Under the pieces are notes generated by a model. That model worked only from the letters and a program-made list of their open reading frames with translations, searched no databases and was not told the origin of the DNA. Below, one piece after another: positions 38,240 through 46,020 of a stretch of 64,000 nt of DNA. The first letter of the stretch is position 1. Every line of letters starts with the position of its first letter. A program made the translations under genes and the position numbers. The DNA comes from Rhodococcus sp. ARC_M6 (GTDB taxonomy: Bacteria; Actinomycetota; Actinomycetes; Mycobacteriales; Mycobacteriaceae). The stretch is from NCBI RefSeq assembly GCF_022810305.1, contig NZ_JALGQH010000001.1:186001-250000 (forward strand), read 5' to 3'.

Positions 38240-39010
38240 TTATTTCTTTTCGAGAACCACGACGAGGTTGCTCACCAGAAACTCCCGAAGGCCCGGAACA
38301 CGGACCATCCACCAAGCCCACGATGGGTGATAGCGGGGGATTGCGGCGAGTAGTTCGCCCTGCTGTGTTCCACGGGCCCAGCGTAAGCCGTCGGTGGCGC
38401 CGACTTTGAACAATGACGTGCCGAATTTGTTCTTGGGTTCGCGGCCGGTGGTGCGGAGATAACGCCGGGCCGCGTACTCGCCGCCGAAGGCGTGCCACGG
38501 CCCGGTTTCGTGGCCACCGAACGGCCCCCACCACAGGGTGTACGAGAGGACCATCAGCCCGCCGGGTTTGGTGACGCGCAACATTTCCTCGGCCATCAGC
38601 CACGGTTCGCTCACGTGCTCGGCCACATTCGACGAGAAGCAGATGTCCACGGACGAGTCCCGAAACGGCAAGGCCAGGCCGGATCCGCGTACAGCGCCGC
38701 CGACGGTCAGGCCGGCCGCGTGCATTTCCGACGGATCGGGTTCGACCGGAATGTAGCGGGCGCCGGCGGCTTGGAATACCTCCGCGAAGTAGCCGGGACC
38801 GCCGCCGACGTCGAGGACCGTCAACCCGTCCAAGGATTGACCGGTGTGACCTTCGTGCAGGTCCGAGATCAATTCGACCGAGTCGCGGGCCAGTGCGCCG
38901 TAGAAGATGTCGGGCGCGCTTTGCTCGTGGCGGAAGTCGCTGAGCAACGCGACGGATCGTTTGAGGGTTGCCCGTCGGCCGAAAATGCGGGTCACTGCGG
39001 GCTTGGTCAC
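38240..39010 (-). CDS. mtrP: SAM-dependent methyltransferase, MtrP-like (Rv0224c)
   Basis: A 256-residue class I methyltransferase with motif I LTVLDVGGGPGYFAEVF, acidic VEPDPSEM after strand 2, and CFSSNVAEHVSEPW. It begins with a basic segment (RIFGRRATLKRSVALLSDFRHEQ). By sequence style and position it corresponds to M. tuberculosis Rv0224c; the corynebacterial orthologue MtrP is reported to be needed for efficient trehalose mycolate transport. The start may be GTG 39010 or TTG 39019; neither has a strong ribosome-binding site. The ROK gene follows after one base. Confidence 0.82.
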   Translation of the reverse strand: MTKPAVTRIFGRRATLKRSVALLSDFRHEQSAPDIFYGALARDSVELISDLHEGHTGQSLDGLTVLDVGGGPGYFAEVFQAAGARYIPVEPDPSEMHAAGLTVGGAVRGSGLALPFRDSSVDICFSSNVAEHVSEPWLMAEEMLRVTKPGGLMVLSYTLWWGPFGGHETGPWHAFGGEYAARRYLRTTGREPKNKFGTSLFKVGATDGLRWARGTQQGELLAAIPRYHPSWAWWMVRVPGLREFLVSNLVVVLEKK

Positions 39011-39203
39011 GGAAAGCAACTTTAGCGACTGGTGTGCTCAGTCCACGAATACCGTCGATTCCAGTGTCTGCCGAGTGAGTCAATACGGACGCAGAAGCAG
39101 TTAGGGTGTTCCGCAGGGTTACCGACCGGTCATGGTGGGCATCCCCCGCAAGACCACACGCACCCGCTGCGGTCACAAGGACGAACTCGTAGGAGTAACG
39201 CAC

Positions 39204-40418
39204 GTGCGTGAGGTTCTGTTGCTCTGTTGGCGCGACACCGGGCACCCGCAGGGCGGCGGAAGCGAGCGGTACCTCGAGCAAGTCGGAACCCAGTTGGCCG
39301 CGCGCGGAATCCAGGTGACGTTGCGGACCGCGTCGTATCCCGGTGCTCCAGCGTCCGAGAACCGCGACGGCATCACCATCAGTCGCTCCGGTGGACGCTT
39401 CAGCGTGTACCCGCGGGCACTGGCTGCGATTGCCGCCGGCCGACTCGGATTCGGTTCGCTCAAGGGTATTCGTCCCGACGCCGTCATCGACACGCAGAAC
39501 GGGATCCCATTTTTCTCGAAGATGGTGACCGGTGCACCGGTCACTCTGCTGGTTCATCACTGCCATCGCGAACAGTGGCCGGTTGCGGGCAAGCTCGTCG
39601 GCCGGATCGGTTGGTGGGTGGAATCCCGGTTGTCCCCGCGGACGCATCGGAGCAGTCAGTATCTGACCGTGTCACTGCCTTCGGCCGAAGAGTTGGCGGA
39701 TCTGGGAGTGGATCGCAACCGAATTGCCGTGGTGCGCAACGGGGCTGATCGACTTCCGGTCGGCGTCGACGCGGGTGGTTCGATCACCCGGGCCACCCGC
39801 CCTACCATGTCGGTGCTCTCGCGTCTGGTGCCGCACAAGCAGATTGAGGATGCTCTCGAAGCTGTTGCGGTACTTCGACCTTCGGTTCCGGATGTCCATC
39901 TGGACGTCATCGGTGGCGGCTGGTGGGAGCAGAACCTGCGTGATCGTGCTGCCGAGTTGGGTATCGACGACGCGGTGACGTTCTACGGGCATGTCGACGA
40001 GGCGCGCAAGCATGAACTGTTGGCGCAGTCGTGGATCCACCTCATGCCTTCGCGCAAAGAAGGATGGGGGTTGGCTGTCATCGAAGCCGCGCAGCACGGT
40101 GTGCCGACCATCGGATACCGCAGCTCCAAAGGTTTGACGGATTCGATCGTCGACGGTGTGACCGGCCTTCTGGTGGGCGGCGAAAGCGTCGGTGACGCCG
40201 ACGTGGCAGAACTGACCGAGGCAGCCGGAATTCTGTTGCGCGATCACGAACTTCGAACGGTTCTCGGTGAGAAGGCGCGGGTATGGTCCGGCGAATTCTC
40301 TTGGGAGCAAACCGGAACCGGGGTGTTCGAAGTATTGACCGCCACGGCGGACGGGCGAAGGGTTTCAGGTTTGGTTGCGCCGCGCGAGTCGAACTCTGTT
40401 CTTGTGCAATCCGACTGA
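39204..40418 (+). CDS. GT4-type glycosyltransferase (Rv0225-like)
   Basis: A 404-residue GT-B fold enzyme. The acceptor-domain loop is HPQGGGSERYLEQVG and the donor side has VLSRLVPHKQIEDALEA and the EX7E motif region PSRKEGWGLAVIEAAQHGVP. It probably transfers a sugar from a nucleotide or polyprenyl donor to an envelope lipid or glycan on the cytosolic face. GTG 39204 is chosen because AGGAG lies nine bases upstream. Its end overlaps the convergent membrane-protein gene by 54 bp. Acceptor and donor unknown. Confidence 0.88.
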   Translation: MREVLLLCWRDTGHPQGGGSERYLEQVGTQLAARGIQVTLRTASYPGAPASENRDGITISRSGGRFSVYPRALAAIAAGRLGFGSLKGIRPDAVIDTQNGIPFFSKMVTGAPVTLLVHHCHREQWPVAGKLVGRIGWWVESRLSPRTHRSSQYLTVSLPSAEELADLGVDRNRIAVVRNGADRLPVGVDAGGSITRATRPTMSVLSRLVPHKQIEDALEAVAVLRPSVPDVHLDVIGGGWWEQNLRDRAAELGIDDAVTFYGHVDEARKHELLAQSWIHLMPSRKEGWGLAVIEAAQHGVPTIGYRSSKGLTDSIVDGVTGLLVGGESVGDADVAELTEAAGILLRDHELRTVLGEKARVWSGEFSWEQTGTGVFEVLTATADGRRVSGLVAPRESNSVLVQSD

Positions 40419-42098
40419 CAGCAGCGCAACTGTCCCCATCAGAACCCAGGCCAGGTGCGCAATGATGACGGAGGCGCGCGCGATGCTCGAAGCTTGGTGC
40501 ACGGCAGGTTTTCCGGGGACTCGATAGAGTTCGAGATAGTTGTCGGCGAATACCTTCTCCAGATCGCGGAGTGAAGACTCGTCGAATTGGCCTGGCGTAT
40601 CCCGTTCCACCAATACCCATCCGACGCCGAGTGCGGCCAATTCGGCGTTTCCGCCGCCGGAAAGCAAGAGATCCTCGACCTGGCCGGCGCGAGTTCCTTC
40701 TCCACCGACGGCTCCACCGGCGACTATCAGTTGCCCTGTTTGCAGGACGTCGAGGGGGAGGAAACGCGGCGCCGGATCGAGAACCGGGGCGTCTCCGCTG
40801 TACGTGAAAGCGCGGAACATTCCGGCGGGAAGTATTGCCACATCACCGGATTCGCCTCTCAGCTGCTCGGATACTGTGGTCCAGGCCTGCGGGTAGGTTA
40901 CAGGTTTCAGGGCCCCGCCGACGCCCCAGACCAGATCGGGCAGTGCCAGGATCGTGACGACCACGGCAGCGATCGACCACGTCGGTCTGGGCAGGGGAAA
41001 GCGCTGTTGCGCCCACATCACGGCGGCAGCTGCGGACAATGCGTAGAAGGGCGCCGCCAGAGCCACCCACTTCTGTGAGTCGCGGAGCAGTCCTGCGCCC
41101 GAAAAGGATTCGACGGACCAGCGGCCCACGTCGAGGCCCCACGGCGTCGCACCCAAAGCCGGAGCGAGCACGGCGGCGAGGGCCAGGATTCCCAGAGCGG
41201 CAATAACCGGATTACGACGCCGCCGCCACAGCGCCGGGATGCCGCTGAGAACCAGGATGAGGAGCAGAACCGTCCCGACTACGGCGAAGAGCGTTGCGCG
41301 CGTGGCCGGAACGGCGGCTGAATTCCAGACGCCACCCAAACCAGCGAGGCTGCCCAGAGTTCCGAGCCCGGGTTCCGCGCGGGCGGCAAACGCTGCCACC
41401 CCGGCAGGGTCGGAGCCGTCGCCGACGCCGTCGGCGAGGAGCGTTGCAGTCAGCCACGGCGACGCCGCGATCAGGAAGAGTGCGCCCACACCGCTCAGGC
41501 GTCGCAGCACCGGCGATTGCCCGCCGGGTGACCCAACCACCACCAATGCCGTCGTCAATCCCAGGAGTGCGCCGGTAGGCGTCAGACCCGCAAATGCCAA
41601 AGCTGCTGCCAGGCCCCACCAGGAACCGGGAATCCGGCGTCGTACCCCGATACCGGCGCACACAATCCACGGCAACGCGCCGTAACCCGCCAGCAGGCTC
41701 CAATGTCCTTGCAGCAGACGCTCGGCGACGTACGGGTTCCACAACATGACCGTCGACGCCACCAATTGTGGTCCCAGTCCGGCGCTCGGCAGGAGTACCG
41801 CGACCAGGCGTGCCGCGCCCCAGCCGGCCAGCCAGAGTGCGGCGAGCAACAGGCCTTTCACTACCAGTCCGCCGTCGACGACTGTGCTCAGTGCTGCAAT
41901 GAGAGCGTCCTGAGGAACAGCACGTGCGGCTGCGTCGGTGAGTCCGAGAGCGGAGTCCGTGAGGTATGACCGGGGGGTGCTGACGGCGTCGCGCAGCAAA
42001 AGGTAGCCGGAGCCGAACAGTGGACCGAGGATCAAGGCCGACAGTGCCAGGCTGTACACCGCCGCTACGAAGCTGTCGCGTTTCGGCTGCACTGTCAT
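40365..42098 (-). CDS. polytopic membrane protein, GT-C-like (Rv0226c-like)
   Basis: A 577-residue protein with about 12 hydrophobic helices, a large extracytoplasmic segment near the end (GALKPVTYPQAWTTVSEQLRG, GVGWVLVERDTPG) and a final helix (VIIAHLAWVLMGTVALLSVGLH). The first loop (RDAVSTPRSYLTDSALG) resembles the region of arabinofuranosyltransferases such as AftD, so it may be a polyprenyl-sugar-dependent glycosyltransferase. ATG 42098 is chosen; the frame is open to 42179, overlapping the divergent flippase start. It sits between a glycosyltransferase and a flippase. Confidence 0.75.
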   Translation of the reverse strand: MTVQPKRDSFVAAVYSLALSALILGPLFGSGYLLLRDAVSTPRSYLTDSALGLTDAAARAVPQDALIAALSTVVDGGLVVKGLLLAALWLAGWGAARLVAVLLPSAGLGPQLVASTVMLWNPYVAERLLQGHWSLLAGYGALPWIVCAGIGVRRRIPGSWWGLAAALAFAGLTPTGALLGLTTALVVVGSPGGQSPVLRRLSGVGALFLIAASPWLTATLLADGVGDGSDPAGVAAFAARAEPGLGTLGSLAGLGGVWNSAAVPATRATLFAVVGTVLLLILVLSGIPALWRRRRNPVIAALGILALAAVLAPALGATPWGLDVGRWSVESFSGAGLLRDSQKWVALAAPFYALSAAAAVMWAQQRFPLPRPTWSIAAVVVTILALPDLVWGVGGALKPVTYPQAWTTVSEQLRGESGDVAILPAGMFRAFTYSGDAPVLDPAPRFLPLDVLQTGQLIVAGGAVGGEGTRAGQVEDLLLSGGGNAELAALGVGWVLVERDTPGQFDESSLRDLEKVFADNYLELYRVPGKPAVHQASSIARASVIIAHLAWVLMGTVALLSVGLHKNRVRLARRNQT

Positions 42099-42131
42099 GA
42101 CGCGCACGATACGTGGTGCATCATTGGTCGC

Positions 42132-43364
42132 ATGGCGCGCCAACCCCTCGACCGTTCTGCTGGCACCGAGGACACGCACTACGCCGCGACTGCCGCCGGG
42201 GTCAGCATGGTGATGGCCGGTTCCATGACTGCGAATGTGGCTGCGTACCTGCTTGCGTGGTTGGCGAGTCGATGGTTGGGCCCTGCCGGGTACGGCGAAT
42301 TCGCGAGTCTGCTGGCCGCACAGTTGGTGCTGGCAGTCCCGGCCCTGGCGTTGCAGACAGTGGTCGCCCGTGAGGCCGTACGAGGCAAGAGCACAGAAGC
42401 CTTGCGGTCGTTGGGTTATCGATGCGCGGCGATCGTTGCCGTTCTCGCCGTGGTGCTCACTCCCGCGATGGCCTGGCTTCTCGATACCGGAATCGTGGCA
42501 GCGTTTTCTGCTTTGGTGACAGCTCCGATGCTGGTTTTGCTGGCCACGGAACAGGGATTGTTGCAGGGGCGTGGCCGGTTCGGTGCACTCAGTGCCGTGC
42601 TTGCGGGCGCGGGAGTAATGAAAGTTGTTCCGGCAGTGTTAGTTCTGGCTTTCGGCGGCGCAGCCTCCGGGGCGCTGGTCGCGGGTGCGGCCGGAACGGC
42701 GTTGTTGGTGGCGGCAGTTCGGATTCTCGACCGAACCGCAGTGCCGAGTGCGCATCAGCCCGTCCGTATCGGTGTTGCATCCGTGCTCGCGGCCTCGCAG
42801 GTTCAACTTGCACTGATCGCCTTGTCGTCGCTGGACCTGCTGATCGTCCGCGTGGTGCTGAGCGAATACGACGCCGGTATCTACGCACTGGGCGCGGTGG
42901 CAACCAAAGCGGCGTTCTGGCTGCCCCAAGCGGTCGGGGTCGTCCTGTATCCGAAGATGGCGAATCCTGCGCAGTCGGCTCGCGCTGTGCGGACTGCGTT
43001 GGCTGTGCTCGTCGGGATCGGCGCAACTTTGGTGCTGGGCGCGGCAATTGCGGGTCCGTTGGTGCCGGTGCTGGTGGGCGACGATTACGCCCCCGTGGCG
43101 TCGATGCTGTGGGCTTTTGCTCTGCACGGTGCGGTGCTGGCGGTGTTGCAGTGCGCTCTGCTCGCGGCAATCGCGTCGGAACGCACGAGGGTCGCTGTAC
43201 TCGCGTGGATCGGGCTTCTCGTCGAAGGCACAGTGATGCTGGTGTGGGCCGAGACGCCCGGGGAGTTGATCGGGACTGCGGTGGTAATCGCGTCGGTGAC
43301 GGCGGTTGCCGTGGCGACTGCTGCAGTACGGAGTGCGGACCGTGCGAGTGTCAGCGCGAGCTAG
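42132..43364 (+). CDS. MOP-superfamily oligosaccharide/lipid flippase
   Basis: A 410-residue membrane protein with about 12 hydrophobic helices in the Wzx/MurJ-like polysaccharide-biosynthesis pattern. It includes AAYLLAWLASRWLGPAGYGEFASL near the start, a motif typical of this family, and SSLDLLIVRVVLSEYDAGIYALG at the middle helix pair. It should move a polyprenyl- or lipid-linked glycan to the outer face. It starts 33 bp from the divergent Rv0226c-like gene. I do not recall a counterpart at this point in M. tuberculosis, so it may be a rhodococcal addition to the cluster. Confidence 0.83.
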   Translation: MARQPLDRSAGTEDTHYAATAAGVSMVMAGSMTANVAAYLLAWLASRWLGPAGYGEFASLLAAQLVLAVPALALQTVVAREAVRGKSTEALRSLGYRCAAIVAVLAVVLTPAMAWLLDTGIVAAFSALVTAPMLVLLATEQGLLQGRGRFGALSAVLAGAGVMKVVPAVLVLAFGGAASGALVAGAAGTALLVAAVRILDRTAVPSAHQPVRIGVASVLAASQVQLALIALSSLDLLIVRVVLSEYDAGIYALGAVATKAAFWLPQAVGVVLYPKMANPAQSARAVRTALAVLVGIGATLVLGAAIAGPLVPVLVGDDYAPVASMLWAFALHGAVLAVLQCALLAAIASERTRVAVLAWIGLLVEGTVMLVWAETPGELIGTAVVIASVTAVAVATAAVRSADRASVSAS

Positions 43365-43440
43365 CACCTTCTCAATGAAGTAGGCACCCCTTCCGACGTG
43401 CGGGAAGGGGTGCCTACTTCATACAACGGGTGCCAGCTTC
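43361..43440. repeat. nested palindromic element, family A copy 3
   Basis: Inner stem GTAGGCACCCCTTCC with its exact 15-bp complement; the outer stem (GGGTGCC side) is more diverged. It overlaps the flippase stop codon and ends 14 bases before the stop of the convergent DUF3068 gene. Both differing arm positions are compensated relative to copies 1 and 2. Confidence 0.88.
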
Positions 43441-43454
43441 ACTGGCGAAACTCA

Positions 43455-44585
43455 TCAGTCCTTGCGAAGATCCGGACGCGGGATCACCTGAGTGTCGTCG
43501 GAGGTCCAGTCGTGCTCGCCGGGAGCGGGGCTGGCGGGACGCTGTCCGCTCGGAGCCTGGCCTCCGCCGGCGTGTGCTGCCGCCGGGGTTCCACCCTTGC
43601 CGCCGCGCACACCGAGGAAGATACCGGCGGCCAGTGCGATCAGGCCGAGGATGCCGGCGATGATCGGAACGGTACGACCGACGAGGTTGAGCAGATCCAT
43701 GCCGTCCTTGGCCTGCCCGATCTGGTACTCGATGGTTGCTTCGTCGAAGGGAAGCGTGACGTTCAGGACGTCGACGTCGACCGAGTTCTTGTTGCGGCCG
43801 TAGTACTGATGCAGCTGCTCCTGGCCCTTGACGATGACACCGGTCTTGGGCTCGACCCACAGGTCACGAACGTTGGTGTACCAACGCGTCATCGTGATGG
43901 GGGTTTCGCCACCCGGTACGCCCCAGGTGTCGGCAGGCAGCGTCAGCTTGTTCGTGGGGGAGTTGACGACCTTCGACAGATCGACAGGTTCGACCGTCTG
44001 TGTGAAGTGGTAGACCTTCATGCCGTTGATCTCGGTCTCTTCGACGAAGTCGATGTCCTGAGTCGCGCGAGCATTGAGATCGAAGTACGGGTAGGTCTTC
44101 TTCTCCGTGTTGAACGGGAACTTGTACTGCAATCCGTCGCGGGAGAGTTCCTGTGCAGGCTGACCGGGGTCGGTCTGAATGGTTCCGACCGGGTCGTTGG
44201 TCGGCATGGAGCTGACGCGATCGAGCGTGACGGTGTCGACGGATGCAGTCAAGAGTCCGCTGTCGCCCTGCTTGTCGGTGCGGATGACGGTCTGGCCGGC
44301 TTGGACCGTGATGTCGTCGGCGTTGGAAGGATCCTGCGTCGTGACGTAGCGCTGAGCGACGATCGGTACGTTCTTGTCGACCTGTGCCTTACCGGCGAGC
44401 AGTGCCGCGGAGTTGAGGACACTGCCGTTGCCCGTCGCGATGGTGGTCACCTCGAGGTCGAGCGGCGTCTTCTCCAACTTTCCCACCATGTAGGTAGGAA
44501 TGAGGACGGCGATGGCCAAGAGGAAGGCTCCAAGGCCCACCAGAATGCAAGGAAGTATCCGGCTCGGCCCTGAGCGTTCCGCCAT
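43455..44585 (-). CDS. DUF3068/PorA-family membrane-anchored protein (Rv0227c-like)
   Basis: A 376-residue protein with an N-terminal helix (ILPCILVGLGAFLLAIAVLIPTYM), an extracytoplasmic beta-rich domain of about 270 residues, a C-terminal helix (TVPIIAGILGLIALAAGIFLGV) and a short cytosolic Pro/Gly tail. This is the DUF3068 plan. The database label porin PorA should not be taken as evidence for pore formation. ATG 44585 has AGGAG upstream; the longer frame to 44906 runs into the divergent acyltransferase and is rejected. It is convergent with the flippase. Confidence 0.83.
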   Translation of the reverse strand: MAERSGPSRILPCILVGLGAFLLAIAVLIPTYMVGKLEKTPLDLEVTTIATGNGSVLNSAALLAGKAQVDKNVPIVAQRYVTTQDPSNADDITVQAGQTVIRTDKQGDSGLLTASVDTVTLDRVSSMPTNDPVGTIQTDPGQPAQELSRDGLQYKFPFNTEKKTYPYFDLNARATQDIDFVEETEINGMKVYHFTQTVEPVDLSKVVNSPTNKLTLPADTWGVPGGETPITMTRWYTNVRDLWVEPKTGVIVKGQEQLHQYYGRNKNSVDVDVLNVTLPFDEATIEYQIGQAKDGMDLLNLVGRTVPIIAGILGLIALAAGIFLGVRGGKGGTPAAAHAGGGQAPSGQRPASPAPGEHDWTSDDTQVIPRPDLRKD

Positions 44586-44799
44586 GCTGTGACTCCTACC
44601 CGTTAGTAGTTTTGAGGTTCGGAAACCTGCACGATATGAGCTGCGCAGGTCGTATGGGGTCACCGTAGACACCCTGTGTGGCAGAACACTAACAGTCCAC
44701 CGGCCCGGTTTGTCGCATGAGGTCATGAATTGGCCTGGCATTTTCTTTGAAGTGCCTGGCGGTTTCGGACAATGGGCCTGGAGTGCACAATTATCCGTG

Positions 44800-46020
44800 A
44801 TGATGAGTCCCGTGAAATCTTCTCGAACCGTCCCGCCGCAGGCCCGGGGCTTCATTCCCGCATTGGACGGTATGCGAGGTTTGGCGGCACTCGGCGTTCT
44901 AGTCACTCACGTTGCGTTCCAGACCGGCGAAGCGCAGTCCGGGGCGATCGGACGAGCTTTCGGTCGCCTTGATCTTGCCGTGGCAGTGTTCTTTGCACTG
45001 TCCGGATTTCTGTTGTGGCGTCCGCATGCCGCTGCGGCCCGCGGAATCGGTCGACCACAAGAACCCGTGAAGTATTGGATCTCGCGAGCGACACGTATTC
45101 TCCCCGCGTACTGGGTGGCAGTGACGCTCATACTTCTTTTCCTGCCCGGAGCCGGCGGCGGATACAAGGTGTGGCTCGCGAATCTCAGTTTGGTGCAAGT
45201 CTTCGTACCTTTGACGCTCACCGAGGGTCTCACCCAGATGTGGAGCCTCTCGGTGGAGGTGGCGTTCTATCTGTTGCTCCCTCTTTTTGCGTTTTTGTTG
45301 GTGCGTCTTCGGGGAGGTGCGGCGCGGTGGCGGATTCCGTTGCTGCTCGGGGTTTCGGGGTTGGCGTTGACGTGGTCGTTCCTGCCGGTCCCTGCCCCCG
45401 ATTTCATTCATCATGACAATTGGTTGCCGGGGTATCTGCCGTGGTTCGGGGTGGGCATGGTGCTGGCGGAGTTGGCTGTCGGCCCGTCGACGTGGATGCA
45501 CCGTCTGGCTCATCACCGGTTGTTGTTGGCGGGTGTGGCGCTCGTTGCATTTGTTTTGTCGTGCACTGATCTGGCGGGACCTGAGGGGATGGTGCGTCCG
45601 GAGCCTTGGCAGTTCTCGATGAAGATCCTGCTGGGCGCGATCATCAGCTTTGCGCTGATCGCTCCGTTGGTGCTGCGGGATTTGGCGGAGCACCGGTTTC
45701 TGGCGGAGCACCGGTTTCTGGCGGGTCCGATGGCGTTGGCGATCGGCCGCTGGTCGTACGGACTCTTCATCTGGCATTTGGCGGTACTCAACGCGGTGTT
45801 CCCGGTGTTCGGAATTGTGCCGTTCCAGGGCAGCTTCTTCTACGTTCTGGCGTTGACGTTCGTTCTGAGTGTGGCTGTGGCGTCGGCAAGTTACGCGCTG
45901 GTGGAGGAACCGGCGCGTGTTTTCGTGACCCGTTGGGAAAAGCGTCGCCACATCGGCGAACCTGCAAAGGGCAACGCGGCCAGCCCGGTCACGACCAACG
46001 CCACCAACATCGAGAACTGA
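44800..46020 (+). CDS. tmaT: acyltransferase-3 family protein, TmaT-like (Rv0228)
   Basis: A 406-residue membrane acyltransferase with about ten helices. FIPALDGMRGLAALGVLVTH carries the conserved region before catalytic His, and AVFFALSGFLLWRP the SGF(L/F) motif; WSLSVEVAFYLLLP is the third family motif. By position next to aftD and the mtrP block it matches Rv0228, the counterpart of corynebacterial TmaT, which acetylates trehalose monomycolate before MmpL export. The double ATG at 44800/44803 leaves the exact start open. It has an in-frame 18-bp duplication and overlaps aftD by 130 bp. Confidence 0.8.
   Translation: MMSPVKSSRTVPPQARGFIPALDGMRGLAALGVLVTHVAFQTGEAQSGAIGRAFGRLDLAVAVFFALSGFLLWRPHAAAARGIGRPQEPVKYWISRATRILPAYWVAVTLILLFLPGAGGGYKVWLANLSLVQVFVPLTLTEGLTQMWSLSVEVAFYLLLPLFAFLLVRLRGGAARWRIPLLLGVSGLALTWSFLPVPAPDFIHHDNWLPGYLPWFGVGMVLAELAVGPSTWMHRLAHHRLLLAGVALVAFVLSCTDLAGPEGMVRPEPWQFSMKILLGAIISFALIAPLVLRDLAEHRFLAEHRFLAGPMALAIGRWSYGLFIWHLAVLNAVFPVFGIVPFQGSFFYVLALTFVLSVAVASASYALVEEPARVFVTRWEKRRHIGEPAKGNAASPVTTNATNIEN
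45683..45718 (+). repeat. perfect 18-bp tandem duplication within tmaT
   Basis: TGGCGGAGCACCGGTTTC occurs twice in direct succession, giving LAEHRFLAEHRFLAG in a loop between two membrane helices. The identity of the two copies suggests a recent event. Confidence 0.85.

Noticed and set aside
38190-39647. 485-codon minus-strand frame across mtrP and the glycosyltransferase start
   Set aside because: It overlaps two well-supported genes and is Arg-rich with no domain.
43455-44906. Longer version of the DUF3068 protein starting at 44906
   Set aside because: The extension overlaps the divergent acyltransferase start and lacks a ribosome-binding site, whereas ATG 44585 has AGGAG and begins just before the signal-anchor helix.
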